Source: an uncultured Acetatifactor sp. (GTDB taxonomy: Bacteria; Bacillota; Clostridia; Lachnospirales; Lachnospiraceae). From it: a stretch of 64,000 nt of DNA. Under the pieces are notes generated by a model. The model was given only the letters and a program-made list of their open reading frames with translations, ran no database searches and was not told the DNA's origin. This document shows, piece by piece, positions 22,276 to 31,260 of this stretch; the first letter of the stretch is position 1, and the number at the start of each line of letters is the position of its first letter. A program made the translations under genes and the position numbers. The stretch lies in assembly GCA_947624245.1 (NCBI GenBank), contig CANQJL010000006.1, forward strand, positions 33,449-97,448, given 5' to 3'.

Positions 22276-24673
22276 TTTTCGTCCTCCTTCGATTGCAGAA
22301 TTCCAGATAGGAAAATCTTAAAAAAACGATTCCAAGAACCGACGTTATCAACAGACTTGCCATACCTATAATACAGCCGGCTCTTTGGCCTGCCGACTGA
22401 TGGAACAGAAACGCACTGGCGAAGGGAAGATATTTTGCGAACCGGATTCCGCACGAAAACAGTATCGGGGAGATTGTTGAACACGCCAGCGCCGTAATGC
22501 TCACAGTGACCTGCTTTTTAAGCTTCACGGAAAGAAATACCGTAAGGAACAGCGCCGCAAGCAATCCCAAGGTCTGAACGGAATGTGTAAATATCAGATA
22601 CCCGCGTATGGATATCTCAAAGGGAAAGTCCGAAAACTGCCGGATATTTTTTAACGGCAGAGAGAGGCCCCCCAGAGGATAGAAGCGGCGGGAATTGATG
22701 TATTGAGGAACATAGACCGCCATAGAGGAGAGAACAAAAACAGAGCTCACGGCGATCTTGGAAAAATACAGTCTGTCCTTTCCGTTCTTTGAAGGGTTCA
22801 TAATATGGATCATTTCCTGCTTATATTCCTGACAAAAAGCGGTCGATGCGGTCAGAACGGTAAATAACAGCAGAAGAAGACCCAAAGCAGTGTCCCTGTC
22901 CGGCCGATGAAAGAGATAATCTGAGGATATCTCGCTTACAAAGCCTGCTTTCACCCCCATATCCCGAAGAGACTTGATATAATCGTATTGTTCCAATATT
23001 TGCGCGAATCCCGCCTTTCTTTCGCGAAAGGCGTTCAGCCGGAACATTTCATAGTCATACCGATTCTTGGTGATTTCGCCTTCGGCAAATTGCTCCGCGA
23101 TACGTTCTGCTTCGGCGGGCAGATTCTCAAACCGTTCCTGTTCCTCGCGGATAAATGCTTCCTTCTGTTCGGTCAGTTCCCCTTCCAGCTCGGTAAGATA
23201 ATCAAGATATACCGCTTCGTCCGTGTCAAATATCGGTTCCCTTTCCATAATGCTGTTAAAGATCAGGAGTACTGCAATGATCGGAAGAAGAAGTATCTTT
23301 CGGGAAAAGGCCAGCTTACAGAACTCATGCCGCAGAAGGCATACTCCGTGAAATCTTGCAAAGACAGCCTGCACAAGCTTCGATAAGCGTCCCGTCGTCC
23401 TCGTCCGGCCTGCAGGTGCGAGGCGGGTCGTGTGGAGGAACACTACTGCCGCCGCGGACAGGACGAGCAAGGCCGCCATTGTCAGCAAGAGAGCCGGCAC
23501 TCGGCTGCAGGGGAAGCCGAACAGGTTGATATTGTGATATTCCGCCAAAACGTTCATAAGGTGCAGGGCGGCTATCGGATTTAAGAACTTGAACGGATTG
23601 AAGGGCGAGAAGTACGGTATATACCGATAAGCCATATAAGACCCGCCGATCAGGCCGGTAACAGTGAGCAGTGCGGTCACATGATTTCTGAAAAAGGAAA
23701 ATGCTGCGGAAAACAGCAGGGAAAATACCCATACCAGGAATATCTTTCCGAGCAGGAACAGGCACAGATACTGCCTGACCGTGATAATGATGTTGCTGCC
23801 CGAAAATTCCGGCATGGACTGTATGCAGCGCGAGGTGTCGCCAAAGCCGAACAGTGCGCCCGCCGCAAGCATGTTCATTCCGTAGAAGAGCAGCGCGAGG
23901 ACGGCTCCCGAAAGAAAAAGCGCCGCTATCTTCGCAAAGACCGTGTTCGACCTTCCGTTTTTGGAGGATTTCACCAGAATGAGCAGGCCCTTTTCCCTTT
24001 CATTCCAAAATAACCGTACCGAAAAGAGCAGAAGCAAGAACAGGACGAACGCATCGGTGGGAAAAAATTCAGAAAAGATAACAATACCTGCGGACAGTCC
24101 AAAGGACAGGGAAAGCCCTTTGTTCTGCTCAAAGTCCGTCGGAGTTTTGGCAATATTGCGAAAGGAAAAGGTATCGGGCTGATTGAAGATAGAGAATCGG
24201 TTCATTTTATCCGCCTGCGCCTGCATACCCTCAATGTAGTCCTGATACCCGTGGATATAAACCGCCTGATCGGACAGCAGCCCGATTGCGATCCGTTCGT
24301 GTTCGGAGGGAAACGTGTTCTCCTCCTGCATCTTACCGTAAATCTCCAACAGGTTCGGGTTTTCCTTCAGAAGACTTTCCAGCACTGCCGTATCCGGTGA
24401 GTCGGGATCTCGCTGGGCCAGCTTCAACAGCTCGATCTGATCCAAAAGCGTATCCTGCCGTGTCAATTCTTCATAGGCTTCCTCGAACGGCATTGCCCGA
24501 TACTGCGCTTCCAGCCGTTCATAGTCTTCCATACTGTCGATGAGATACTGATACCTTTTTATATCGGACTGCATCAGGAATAAAGGCAGATTTATCGCCA
24601 GAAAAATAAAGAACAAACCTATAGTCAGCCGATTATGACCTATTTTTAGCAGCTCATACTTTAGAAGATTCAT
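22265..24673 (-). CDS. Large ABC-2 permease made of two fused halves
   Basis: About 802 residues. Each half starts with a TM helix (LKIGHNRLTIGLFFIFLAIN near the N-terminus; FSRKILLLPIIAVLLIF at about 470), then a long charged helical outer loop, then five or six TM helices. Equivalent cytosolic motifs NEREKGLLILVKSSKNG and YKQEMIHIMNPSKNG mark the two halves, suggesting internal duplication. ATG 24673 begins MNLLKYELLKIG. A TATAAT ends 7 nt before this ATG, so the mRNA may be leaderless. The partner ATPase overlaps its 3' end. Confidence 0.88.
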   Translation of the reverse strand: MNLLKYELLKIGHNRLTIGLFFIFLAINLPLFLMQSDIKRYQYLIDSMEDYERLEAQYRAMPFEEAYEELTRQDTLLDQIELLKLAQRDPDSPDTAVLESLLKENPNLLEIYGKMQEENTFPSEHERIAIGLLSDQAVYIHGYQDYIEGMQAQADKMNRFSIFNQPDTFSFRNIAKTPTDFEQNKGLSLSFGLSAGIVIFSEFFPTDAFVLFLLLLFSVRLFWNEREKGLLILVKSSKNGRSNTVFAKIAALFLSGAVLALLFYGMNMLAAGALFGFGDTSRCIQSMPEFSGSNIIITVRQYLCLFLLGKIFLVWVFSLLFSAAFSFFRNHVTALLTVTGLIGGSYMAYRYIPYFSPFNPFKFLNPIAALHLMNVLAEYHNINLFGFPCSRVPALLLTMAALLVLSAAAVVFLHTTRLAPAGRTRTTGRLSKLVQAVFARFHGVCLLRHEFCKLAFSRKILLLPIIAVLLIFNSIMEREPIFDTDEAVYLDYLTELEGELTEQKEAFIREEQERFENLPAEAERIAEQFAEGEITKNRYDYEMFRLNAFRERKAGFAQILEQYDYIKSLRDMGVKAGFVSEISSDYLFHRPDRDTALGLLLLLFTVLTASTAFCQEYKQEMIHIMNPSKNGKDRLYFSKIAVSSVFVLSSMAVYVPQYINSRRFYPLGGLSLPLKNIRQFSDFPFEISIRGYLIFTHSVQTLGLLAALFLTVFLSVKLKKQVTVSITALACSTISPILFSCGIRFAKYLPFASAFLFHQSAGQRAGCIIGMASLLITSVLGIVFLRFSYLEFCNRRRTKNAS

Positions 24674-24680
24674 AACAATA

Positions 24681-24708
24681 ATTATATCGCCGGCAGAAGA
24701 CAAGTCAA
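24681..24708 (-). promoter_or_regulatory. Promoter placing the transcript start at the permease ATG
   Basis: Minus strand TTGACT (24703-24708), 16 bp, TATAAT (24681-24686), then 7 nt to ATG 24673. No Shine-Dalgarno site lies between. Confidence 0.65.
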
Positions 24709-24832
24709 TGACCTTAAAGACTTCTTAAACAATCCTTAAACTATTTTACGTTGACAGATTTCCTGCTGATTGATATGCTTGCCGTAGTTTACGACCCTTC
24801 ATGCAGCTAAATACAATTCGGAGGTAAAAACT

Positions 24833-26128
24833 ATGCTGAGATCAAAAAAGAAATTGGGAGTTATAGTCGGAATGAAAAAGGCTGTCGCTGCGATCCTCTG
24901 CATCGTTCTGTCGCTTTTCGTTCTTACAGCCTGCGGCAGTAAGGGCGGTAAGGACCAAGATAACGTCTACATACCGGAAACGGATTATCCGCTTATGTAC
25001 GAGGCCGCTACGGCAGGGCTCTCCATTGCAGAGTGCGATACGGGATATTATTACCTCTGGGGTCACTATATCTTTTATGCGGACAAGGAGACCATGGAGT
25101 CCGTTCCGCTGTGCAACAAGCCGGACTGTAGGCATACGGAGGAACCGGATTCCGAAAAGGTATATTACTGCAATGCGTACCTGTACGGTAGATCGGTGCT
25201 CCCCTTTATCCAGTATTATGAAGGTGAGATTTATACCATAGAGGGGTTCAACGCTGAGGAAAAGAAAGAGGAGAACTGTCTGGTGAAAATCTCTCCGGAC
25301 GGCTCCACGCGGGAACGTCTGACAGAGGTGCCCGAAAACGCGGTCTTTGCCATACACAGAGGCTATCTATATTCCGCCATCAATGGCAACAGGAATTCAG
25401 GCAAAGGTAAGATAGTCCGTGTACCCATAGATCGGCCTGACGCGGAGCCGGAGGTAGTGTTCGAGTCGGAATTGATCTCTTCCAGCTTCTATCTGTATGC
25501 CAAGGGGAATTATCTGCTGTTCAATGTCTGGGGAAACCGAAACGTGAACGGGAGCCAGGTTTATTCTGATCGAGTGTACACCTATAATATTCAGACCGGA
25601 GAGACCGTACAGCTCCTAAAAGAGGAAGAGGGTGCCGATGGATATCCGCAGCCGGTGCTTTATCACAGTAATGACGACAGACTGCTCTATAGCAAGAATT
25701 ATCCCATGGAATCAAAAGACAATCCGGTGGCGGAAAAAAACATTCTGTATACCTGCGGCCTGAATGGGGATAACGAGACGGTCTTTCGGGACTTCCGTGA
25801 GGAAACGGATCAATTTGCCGTGAAAATAACCTTTGACGGGACCTATTATTATGAGGAATGGGTAAACGGCATGTTAGATGAGGAACAGCAGAAGGGTCGT
25901 CAGTTCAATGTCTACGACAGGGACTTCCATCTGCTCTATCAGGGAAATATGGACTGGCTTCCGGGGTTCGGATTTTACCATGTGATTTACGGGACCGGCC
26001 CCCATGTGTTCTTTAAGCATGACGGAGTCATCGACTATGTGGAGAAATCGGAGCTGGCGCAGGGCCGGTTCGAACCGAAGCGGTTTGCGGAGGATCCGAA
26101 GACACCATCAATAATGTGGCGTAACTAA
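24833..26128 (+). CDS. Lipoprotein, probable beta-propeller (431 aa)
   Basis: Signal peptide with lipobox LTAC (CGSKGGKDQ after cleavage), so attached to the outer leaflet. The mature part is rich in short Tyr-containing strands (GYYYLWGHYIFYADKETMES, then LLFNVWGNRNVNG and TYYYEEWVNGML), like DUF5050-type propellers, with an early CNKPDCRHTEE motif holding two Cys. CGGAGG lies about 8 nt before ATG 24833; MKKAVAAIL, 13 codons on, is an alternative start. It is divergent from the ABC-2 exporter and may work with it. Confidence 0.82.
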   Translation: MLRSKKKLGVIVGMKKAVAAILCIVLSLFVLTACGSKGGKDQDNVYIPETDYPLMYEAATAGLSIAECDTGYYYLWGHYIFYADKETMESVPLCNKPDCRHTEEPDSEKVYYCNAYLYGRSVLPFIQYYEGEIYTIEGFNAEEKKEENCLVKISPDGSTRERLTEVPENAVFAIHRGYLYSAINGNRNSGKGKIVRVPIDRPDAEPEVVFESELISSSFYLYAKGNYLLFNVWGNRNVNGSQVYSDRVYTYNIQTGETVQLLKEEEGADGYPQPVLYHSNDDRLLYSKNYPMESKDNPVAEKNILYTCGLNGDNETVFRDFREETDQFAVKITFDGTYYYEEWVNGMLDEEQQKGRQFNVYDRDFHLLYQGNMDWLPGFGFYHVIYGTGPHVFFKHDGVIDYVEKSELAQGRFEPKRFAEDPKTPSIMWRN

Positions 26129-26167
26129 TATGGATAAGCAGATCAGCAGTGTTTTCAGCGCATGACC

Positions 26168-26332
26168 AGTGTTCCTACGCCATGCCCGGCGCGATCACGC
26201 CATGCATAGTCATGCATGTCTCTACGCCATGCCTGGCGTCCCTACGCTACGCCTGGCGCTTGCACGCCATGCATAGCCATGCATGTTCCTACGCCATGCC
26301 CAGCGGGAGAACGAAGGAATGTTCTCCCGCTG
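26168..26332 (+). repeat. Imperfect CATGC-rich repeats and palindromes
   Basis: A stretch built from CTACGCCATGCC-type units (starting near 26174, 26222, 26240 and 26288) and two copies of a 23-bp element beginning CACGCCATGCATAG (26196-26218, 26263-26285; period 67). Many units are self-complementary (GCATGC, GCCATGC...GGCG). It ends in a perfect 12-bp stem CAGCGGGAGAAC/GTTCTCCCGCTG without a T-tract. No plausible protein is encoded. Confidence 0.75.
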
Positions 26333-26357
26333 AACGGCTGCGCCGTATAGAAAAACA

Positions 26358-26411
26358 CCGCCAAAACCTCGGAAGTGAGCAAGCTCCCTTCGAGGCTTGG
26401 GCGGCCTTTTT
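26358..26411. terminator. Strong bidirectional terminator
   Basis: Long stem (CCGCC/GGCGG, CCTCG/CGAGG, GAGC/GCTC), with TTTTT on the plus strand and AAAAA upstream giving a T-tract on the minus strand. It serves the convergent lipoprotein and ABC exporter genes. Confidence 0.8.
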
Positions 26412-26419
26412 CTGCATGG

Positions 26420-28204
26420 CTATGCTAAAAAATCATACTGTGACATGTAGAGTTCGTAGTAGGCGCCGCGCTGGGCGAGCAGCTCTTCGTGGGTGCCGCG
26501 CTCCAAGATGCCGCCCTTGTCGATGTACATGATGCAGTCGGCGTTCTTGATGGTGGAGAGTCTGTGGGCGATGATGAAGGAGGTGCGGCCCTTCAGGAGC
26601 TCGTTCAGGCCCTTTTGCAGCAGGATCTCCGTCTCCGTGTCGATGCTGGAGGTGGCTTCGTCCAGAATCAGGATCTTTGGGTCGGCCAGCAGCGCCCGGG
26701 CAAAGGAGATGAGCTGTCTCTGTCCGGCGGAGAGTCTGCTGCCCCGTTCGTTCACTTCCGTGTAATAGCCGTTCTCCATCTGCGAGATAAATTCGTGGGC
26801 GCAGACCGTTCTGGCGGCCTCGATCACCTGCTCGTCCGTGGCGTCCCTGTTTCCGTAACGTATGTTATCCATAATGGTGCCGGAGAAGATAAAGCTGTCC
26901 TGCATCATCACGCCCATCTGTGTGCGGAGGGAGTGTATGGTCACGGAAGCGATGTCGGTGCCGTCGATGAGGATTTGGCCGGAGCCCACGTTGTAGAACC
27001 GGCTGAGCAGGTTCACGATAGTGGATTTGCCGGCGCCGGTAGGCCCCACAAAGGCGTATGTGGAGCCCTGGGCGGCCGTGAAATTGATATTGTCCAGAAT
27101 CCGGTGTCCCTCCTCATAGCTGAAGCACACGTTCCGAAATTCCACCTCGCCCACGATGGGCGGCATGGGAACGGCGTCGGGCGCATCTTTTACCCGCACG
27201 GGCTCATCGATGGTCTCAAAAATGCGTTCCAGATAAGAGATGGCGGTGAGCAGGGAGTTATAAAAGCCTGCCAGTGTGTTAATGGGCGCCCAGAAACGCC
27301 CGATATAGGCGGTAAAGGCGATCAGTACGCCCACGGTGAGGGTGGCGTTGGGAGCCAGAATCCAGCGGATTCCCAGCACGTAGATGAAGGAGGTCGTGAC
27401 GGCGCTGATCATGTCCACGCTGGGTCCCATGGTGAAGTTGAATTTTACGGCGCGCATCCAAGCTTTGCGGTAGCTGCCGCTGAGGCCGTTGAAGATATTG
27501 CTGTTTTCATTCTCCCGCACAAAGGACTGAGTCACTCTTATGCCGTTGATGCTCTCGGCGATATAAGCGTTCAGGTTGCTCTGCTTGTTGGACTGGATCT
27601 GCCATGCTCTGCGCTGTTTGCGTTTGATGAATATAATCACTGCCGCTAGCAGAGGCAGGCCGCAGAGGCACAGCAGCGTCAGCCTGACGTCGCACAGGAG
27701 CATAAATAGAATGATGAAGACCAGATTGCACAGGTCGGTGACGGTGTTGACGATACCGTTGCTCAAAAGGTCGCTCAGGCTGTTCACGTAGTTCACCACC
27801 CGCACCTGAATCTTGCCGTGGGGCCTGTCGTCATAGTAGGAAAAGGGCAGCTCCTGAAGGTGGTCAAAAATGTCCGTGCGGAGCTGGTGGATAATGCTCT
27901 GACCGATGATGTTCATGGTCTTGATCTTAAAGCGCATGGCGACGGCGGAGTAGACCGCCACGGCGAAGGTCAGGGCGCTCATCAGTACAATGCCCCGCAT
28001 ATCGCCGGCCGGAACGTAGATGTCCATGATCCGCTGAAAGAAGATCGGCACGGCCATTGTCAGCGCGGAGGAAGTCAGCATCAATACGATAACAACTGTC
28101 ATTTTATTGCGGTAGGGCGTGATGTATCCGGCCAGGCGCTTGAGCTGGCCGAGATCGAAGCTGTCCTCCAGAATTTCGTCCATGTCGTATCTGTTTCTTG
28201 CCAT
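26420..28204 (-). CDS. ABC exporter subunit with canonical ATP site (half-transporter)
   Basis: 594 residues: six-TM exporter domain (about 25-320), then an ABC domain with Walker A GPTGAGKST, signature LSAGQRQL, Walker B LILDEATSSID with the catalytic Glu, and switch His in IAHRLSTI. With the upstream half-transporter it should form a heterodimeric multidrug-type exporter, like LmrCD, BmrCD or TM287/288. It starts 36 bp after its partner; the ribosome site is weak. The non-canonical signature (LSAGQ) pairs with the degenerate site of the partner. Confidence 0.94.
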   Translation of the reverse strand: MARNRYDMDEILEDSFDLGQLKRLAGYITPYRNKMTVVIVLMLTSSALTMAVPIFFQRIMDIYVPAGDMRGIVLMSALTFAVAVYSAVAMRFKIKTMNIIGQSIIHQLRTDIFDHLQELPFSYYDDRPHGKIQVRVVNYVNSLSDLLSNGIVNTVTDLCNLVFIILFMLLCDVRLTLLCLCGLPLLAAVIIFIKRKQRRAWQIQSNKQSNLNAYIAESINGIRVTQSFVRENENSNIFNGLSGSYRKAWMRAVKFNFTMGPSVDMISAVTTSFIYVLGIRWILAPNATLTVGVLIAFTAYIGRFWAPINTLAGFYNSLLTAISYLERIFETIDEPVRVKDAPDAVPMPPIVGEVEFRNVCFSYEEGHRILDNINFTAAQGSTYAFVGPTGAGKSTIVNLLSRFYNVGSGQILIDGTDIASVTIHSLRTQMGVMMQDSFIFSGTIMDNIRYGNRDATDEQVIEAARTVCAHEFISQMENGYYTEVNERGSRLSAGQRQLISFARALLADPKILILDEATSSIDTETEILLQKGLNELLKGRTSFIIAHRLSTIKNADCIMYIDKGGILERGTHEELLAQRGAYYELYMSQYDFLA

Positions 28205-28239
28205 ATCGCGAAATCATACCTTTCTCGTATTTTGCGGAA

Positions 28240-30006
28240 TCATACGCCGCCGCTCCTGGTCCGTTTTTCCCGTAACAGGTCATAGGGAATCTCGCCGTAC
28301 TGATTGCGGAAGGCCCGGGCATAATAGCCGCCCTGGGCGAGCAGCTCCTCGTGGGTGCCCCGCTCGATGATGCGGCCGCCGTCCATGACCAGAATCAGAT
28401 CGGCGTCTTTGATGGAGGAGATGCGGTAGGCGATAATAAAGACGGTGCAGTTCTTTTGTATTGCCTTCAGCTGTGTCTGTATGTAGCTCTCCGTCTCCAT
28501 GTCAACGGCGGAGGTGGTGTCGTCCAGAATCAGGATAGAGGGATTCTTCAACAGCGCCCGCGCCAGAGAGATCCGCTGCTTTTGACCGCCGGACAGTCCC
28601 ACTCCCCGCTCGCCCACAATGGTGTCGTAGCCCTCCGGCATGGATTTGATGAAGTGGTTGGCGTCAGCCATGACGGCGGCGCGCTTCACGTCCTCGAAGC
28701 TTGCCTCCGGTCTGCCGTAGGCGATATTTCCCTCGATGGTGTCGGAGAACAGGAACACGTCCTGCATCGCCATGCCGATATTGTCCCGCAGATTATACAG
28801 ATCCATGCCGCGCACGTCCTGCCCGTCCACCAGCACTTGGCCGGACGTGGTATCGTAGAAACGGCACAGCAGGTTCATCAGGGTGGATTTGCCGGCGCCG
28901 GTGGAGCCGATAATGCCAACGGTCTGTCCGGCCTTCACGCGGAAGGTGACGTCGGTGACGATGTCCTCATCGTCCGCCCGGTAGGAGACATTGCGGAATT
29001 CCACGTCCCCCTTCAGCTTCTCATGAATACCGCCCGTCCGGGGAGTCCTCACCTTCGGCTCCTCGCTGTAGGTGGCGTAGATCTTCTCGATAGAGGTGAC
29101 AAAGTTCTGGATATCGTTGACCCACCAGCCCGCCATGCGCAGCGGCATGTTCAGCATCCACAGGTAGCCGTTCACTTTCACCAGTCCGCCCAGCGTGATC
29201 TCGCCGCGGATCACCATGCAGCCGCCGTAGAGCATCAGTATGACGGTCAGCGCATAGGAGAGGATCTCGAAGATGGGAACGTATTTCATCCATACCCGGG
29301 AAGCGCTGAGCTGTGCGTCACGGAATTGGTCGTTCTGAACCTCGAATTTTTCCTTTTCGTAGTCCTCCTTGGCAAACGCCTTTACCACGCGGTTGCCGCT
29401 GATGTTCTCCTGGACGAAGGCGTTCAGGGAGGAGAAGCATTCGCGGTTCCGGCGGAAGGCGGGCTTCACCTCACGGGACTGCCGGTAGGTGGCCAGAGCC
29501 GTGAACGGAAGGACCGTCAGCATACAGAGCGCCAGCTTGACGTTCACGGTAAATACCATCAGCAGGGCAAAAAGGAACAGCAGCACGTTCTGGTACACCA
29601 CATAAATAACATATGCTACGAAATGTCTCACGGCGTCCATATCGCCGGTCTGGCGGCTCATCAGGTCTCCGGTCCGCTTTTTGTTGTAGAAGGCGAAATC
29701 CTCCTCCAAAAGCTTGCGGTACACCTTGGAGCGCATGTCGTAGAGGGTGCCCTGAGAGGCAATCTCGAAGACCACCTGATAGACGAACCGCAGCACACTG
29801 GTCAACAGGGTGACGATCAGCAGACAGGCGATCAGGGCAGGCAGCATGTCGTAATTGCCCGCGGTGATCACGTCGTCCACGATGATGCCGGACAGGTAAG
29901 GGTTGACGATGGACAGGGCGGCGATGACGGTGGTCATAAGGATGCCCAGGATCATCTGGCGCCTGTATTTTTTTAAAAAGGAAAAGAACCATTTAAGGGG
30001 TGTCAT
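28240..30006 (-). CDS. ABC exporter subunit with degenerate ATP site (half-transporter)
   Basis: About 588 residues: TM domain (about 10-310), then an ABC domain with Walker A GSTGAGKST, signature LSGGQKQR, Walker B ILDDTTSAVD (catalytic Glu replaced by Asp) and a switch-loop Tyr instead of His (IAYRISSI). These changes mark the degenerate half of a heterodimeric exporter. ATG 30006 is chosen because CGGAGG lies 7 nt upstream; an in-frame ATG at 30030 lacks one. It is divergent from the AraC-type regulator across the microsatellite, so probably regulated with or by it. Confidence 0.94.
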   Translation of the reverse strand: MTPLKWFFSFLKKYRRQMILGILMTTVIAALSIVNPYLSGIIVDDVITAGNYDMLPALIACLLIVTLLTSVLRFVYQVVFEIASQGTLYDMRSKVYRKLLEEDFAFYNKKRTGDLMSRQTGDMDAVRHFVAYVIYVVYQNVLLFLFALLMVFTVNVKLALCMLTVLPFTALATYRQSREVKPAFRRNRECFSSLNAFVQENISGNRVVKAFAKEDYEKEKFEVQNDQFRDAQLSASRVWMKYVPIFEILSYALTVILMLYGGCMVIRGEITLGGLVKVNGYLWMLNMPLRMAGWWVNDIQNFVTSIEKIYATYSEEPKVRTPRTGGIHEKLKGDVEFRNVSYRADDEDIVTDVTFRVKAGQTVGIIGSTGAGKSTLMNLLCRFYDTTSGQVLVDGQDVRGMDLYNLRDNIGMAMQDVFLFSDTIEGNIAYGRPEASFEDVKRAAVMADANHFIKSMPEGYDTIVGERGVGLSGGQKQRISLARALLKNPSILILDDTTSAVDMETESYIQTQLKAIQKNCTVFIIAYRISSIKDADLILVMDGGRIIERGTHEELLAQGGYYARAFRNQYGEIPYDLLREKRTRSGGV

Positions 30007-30149
30007 AGGTATTCCTCCGATTATCTCCATTTTACGTTGGGTTCGTCAAAAGAAAATGGAGTATCTTGCTGCCTTGATGTAAAATTTTGTTCTCCTGATC
30101 CGGCAAAAGGAGATGACAACCGGAGGAAAAGAAGGTAAAATGTATAGAG

Positions 30150-30245
30150 GATACAAAGATATAAAGATACAAAGATACAAAGATATAAAGATACAAAGAT
30201 ATAAAGATACGAAGATATGAAGATACGAAGATATGAAGATACGAA
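30150..30245 (+). repeat. Microsatellite, 12 units of GATAYRAA
   Basis: Twelve consecutive 8-bp units (GATACAAA, GATATAAA, later GATACGAA, GATATGAA) fill the space between the divergent exporter and AraC-type genes, 55 bp before the AraC ATG. The unit length is not a multiple of three, and slippage would change promoter or leader spacing. Confidence 0.95.
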
Positions 30246-30300
30246 GATGCGATTCGATATGTCGGGGGCGTCATAATCGGAAAACGGAGGACGGTCCGCA

Positions 30301-31164
30301 ATGAAGATCAGTGAGAACATTGCAGGCTTTGCAGTGGAAGACCTCAATCCCACTTTTCTGTTCACATGGAAAGGGACGCGGGGGAGCAAAAAGAACGAGG
30401 AGAGCTATCACAGCCATGATTATTCCGAGATAGCTTTGATTTTGTCCGGCTCGGGACGTTATCTGGTGGACGGGGAATATTTTTCCGTCAGGGAGGGAGA
30501 TCTGCTGATCTTCGGCCCCAATGTCAGGCATCAGGCGCTGTACTGTCCGGAGGCGGAGGTGCCGGCCACGGAATTTTTTGTGGGCTTTTCCGACGTCCAT
30601 TTTCAGGGGCTTCCGGAAAATTCCATACCGCTGCCGGGCGGGCAGGTGCTGACCCATACCGCCGGAGAGCTGAGGCGGAAGCTGTTTAGGCTCTGCGAGG
30701 CCATGCAGGAGGAGAACGCCGTCTGCCGGCAGGGGAGATACTATATGCTGAAAGCGTACCTGACAGAGATGCTTCTTCTGGTGCTGAGGGAGCAGTGCGA
30801 GCCTGTGGAGCGGCCTCGGGGAAGGGCGTTTGAATCCGTGAACAGGAAATATATCGTGGATCAGATTGTGGGCTATTTCGAGGAGCATTACAGCGAAAAG
30901 ATATCGCTGGACCAGATTGCGGAAAACATGTACTTAAGCCCCTTTTACATCTCAAAAATATTTAAGAGCGAGACGGGGGATACCCCGATCCGCCATCTGA
31001 TCGATATCCGTCTGGAGAAGGCCATGGAGCTTCTGGAGGGCGGCTTTGGCGGCAGCATACAGGAGGTGGCGGCGAAGGTGGGGTATGACGACGCCTATCA
31101 TTTCAGCAAGCTGTTCAAGAAGCGGTACGGTCTGTCGCCGTCCCAGGTCAGAAAGAAAGCTTGA
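30301..31164 (+). CDS. AraC family transcriptional regulator
   Basis: 287 residues: N-terminal cupin sensor (SHDYSEIALILSGSGRYLVD, GDLLIFGPNVRH) and two C-terminal HTH motifs (ISLDQIAENMYLSPFYISKIF; IQEVAAKVGYDDAYHFSKLF, with the FKKRYGLSPSQVRKK tail). This layout is typical of sugar- or envelope-responsive regulators. CGGAGGACGGTCCGC precedes the ATG. It is divergent from the heterodimeric ABC exporter, the most likely target, with the 8-bp repeat in its leader or promoter. Confidence 0.93.
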   Translation: MKISENIAGFAVEDLNPTFLFTWKGTRGSKKNEESYHSHDYSEIALILSGSGRYLVDGEYFSVREGDLLIFGPNVRHQALYCPEAEVPATEFFVGFSDVHFQGLPENSIPLPGGQVLTHTAGELRRKLFRLCEAMQEENAVCRQGRYYMLKAYLTEMLLLVLREQCEPVERPRGRAFESVNRKYIVDQIVGYFEEHYSEKISLDQIAENMYLSPFYISKIFKSETGDTPIRHLIDIRLEKAMELLEGGFGGSIQEVAAKVGYDDAYHFSKLFKKRYGLSPSQVRKKA

Positions 31165-31260
31165 GAAAACTGTTTCCATATCTGTGGGAATCTGGTATAA
31201 TATGGACAGAAAGCGCACCTGTCGATTTCTGAATCAGTCTTTGGCCGGAGGTTTTATAAC

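Noticed and set aside
26149..26532. 127-residue ORF over the CATGC repeats
   Set aside because: Translation is repeat-derived (YAMP, HAMHSHAC) and crosses a terminator; no ribosome site.
28351..29976. 541-residue plus-strand open frame across the ABC exporter
   Set aside because: Antisense shadow; the composition mirrors the exporter codons.
30032..30301. Minus-strand ORF reading SSYLRIFISLYL repeats
   Set aside because: It is produced by the 8-bp microsatellite; no start signal, and the repeat is not in multiples of three.
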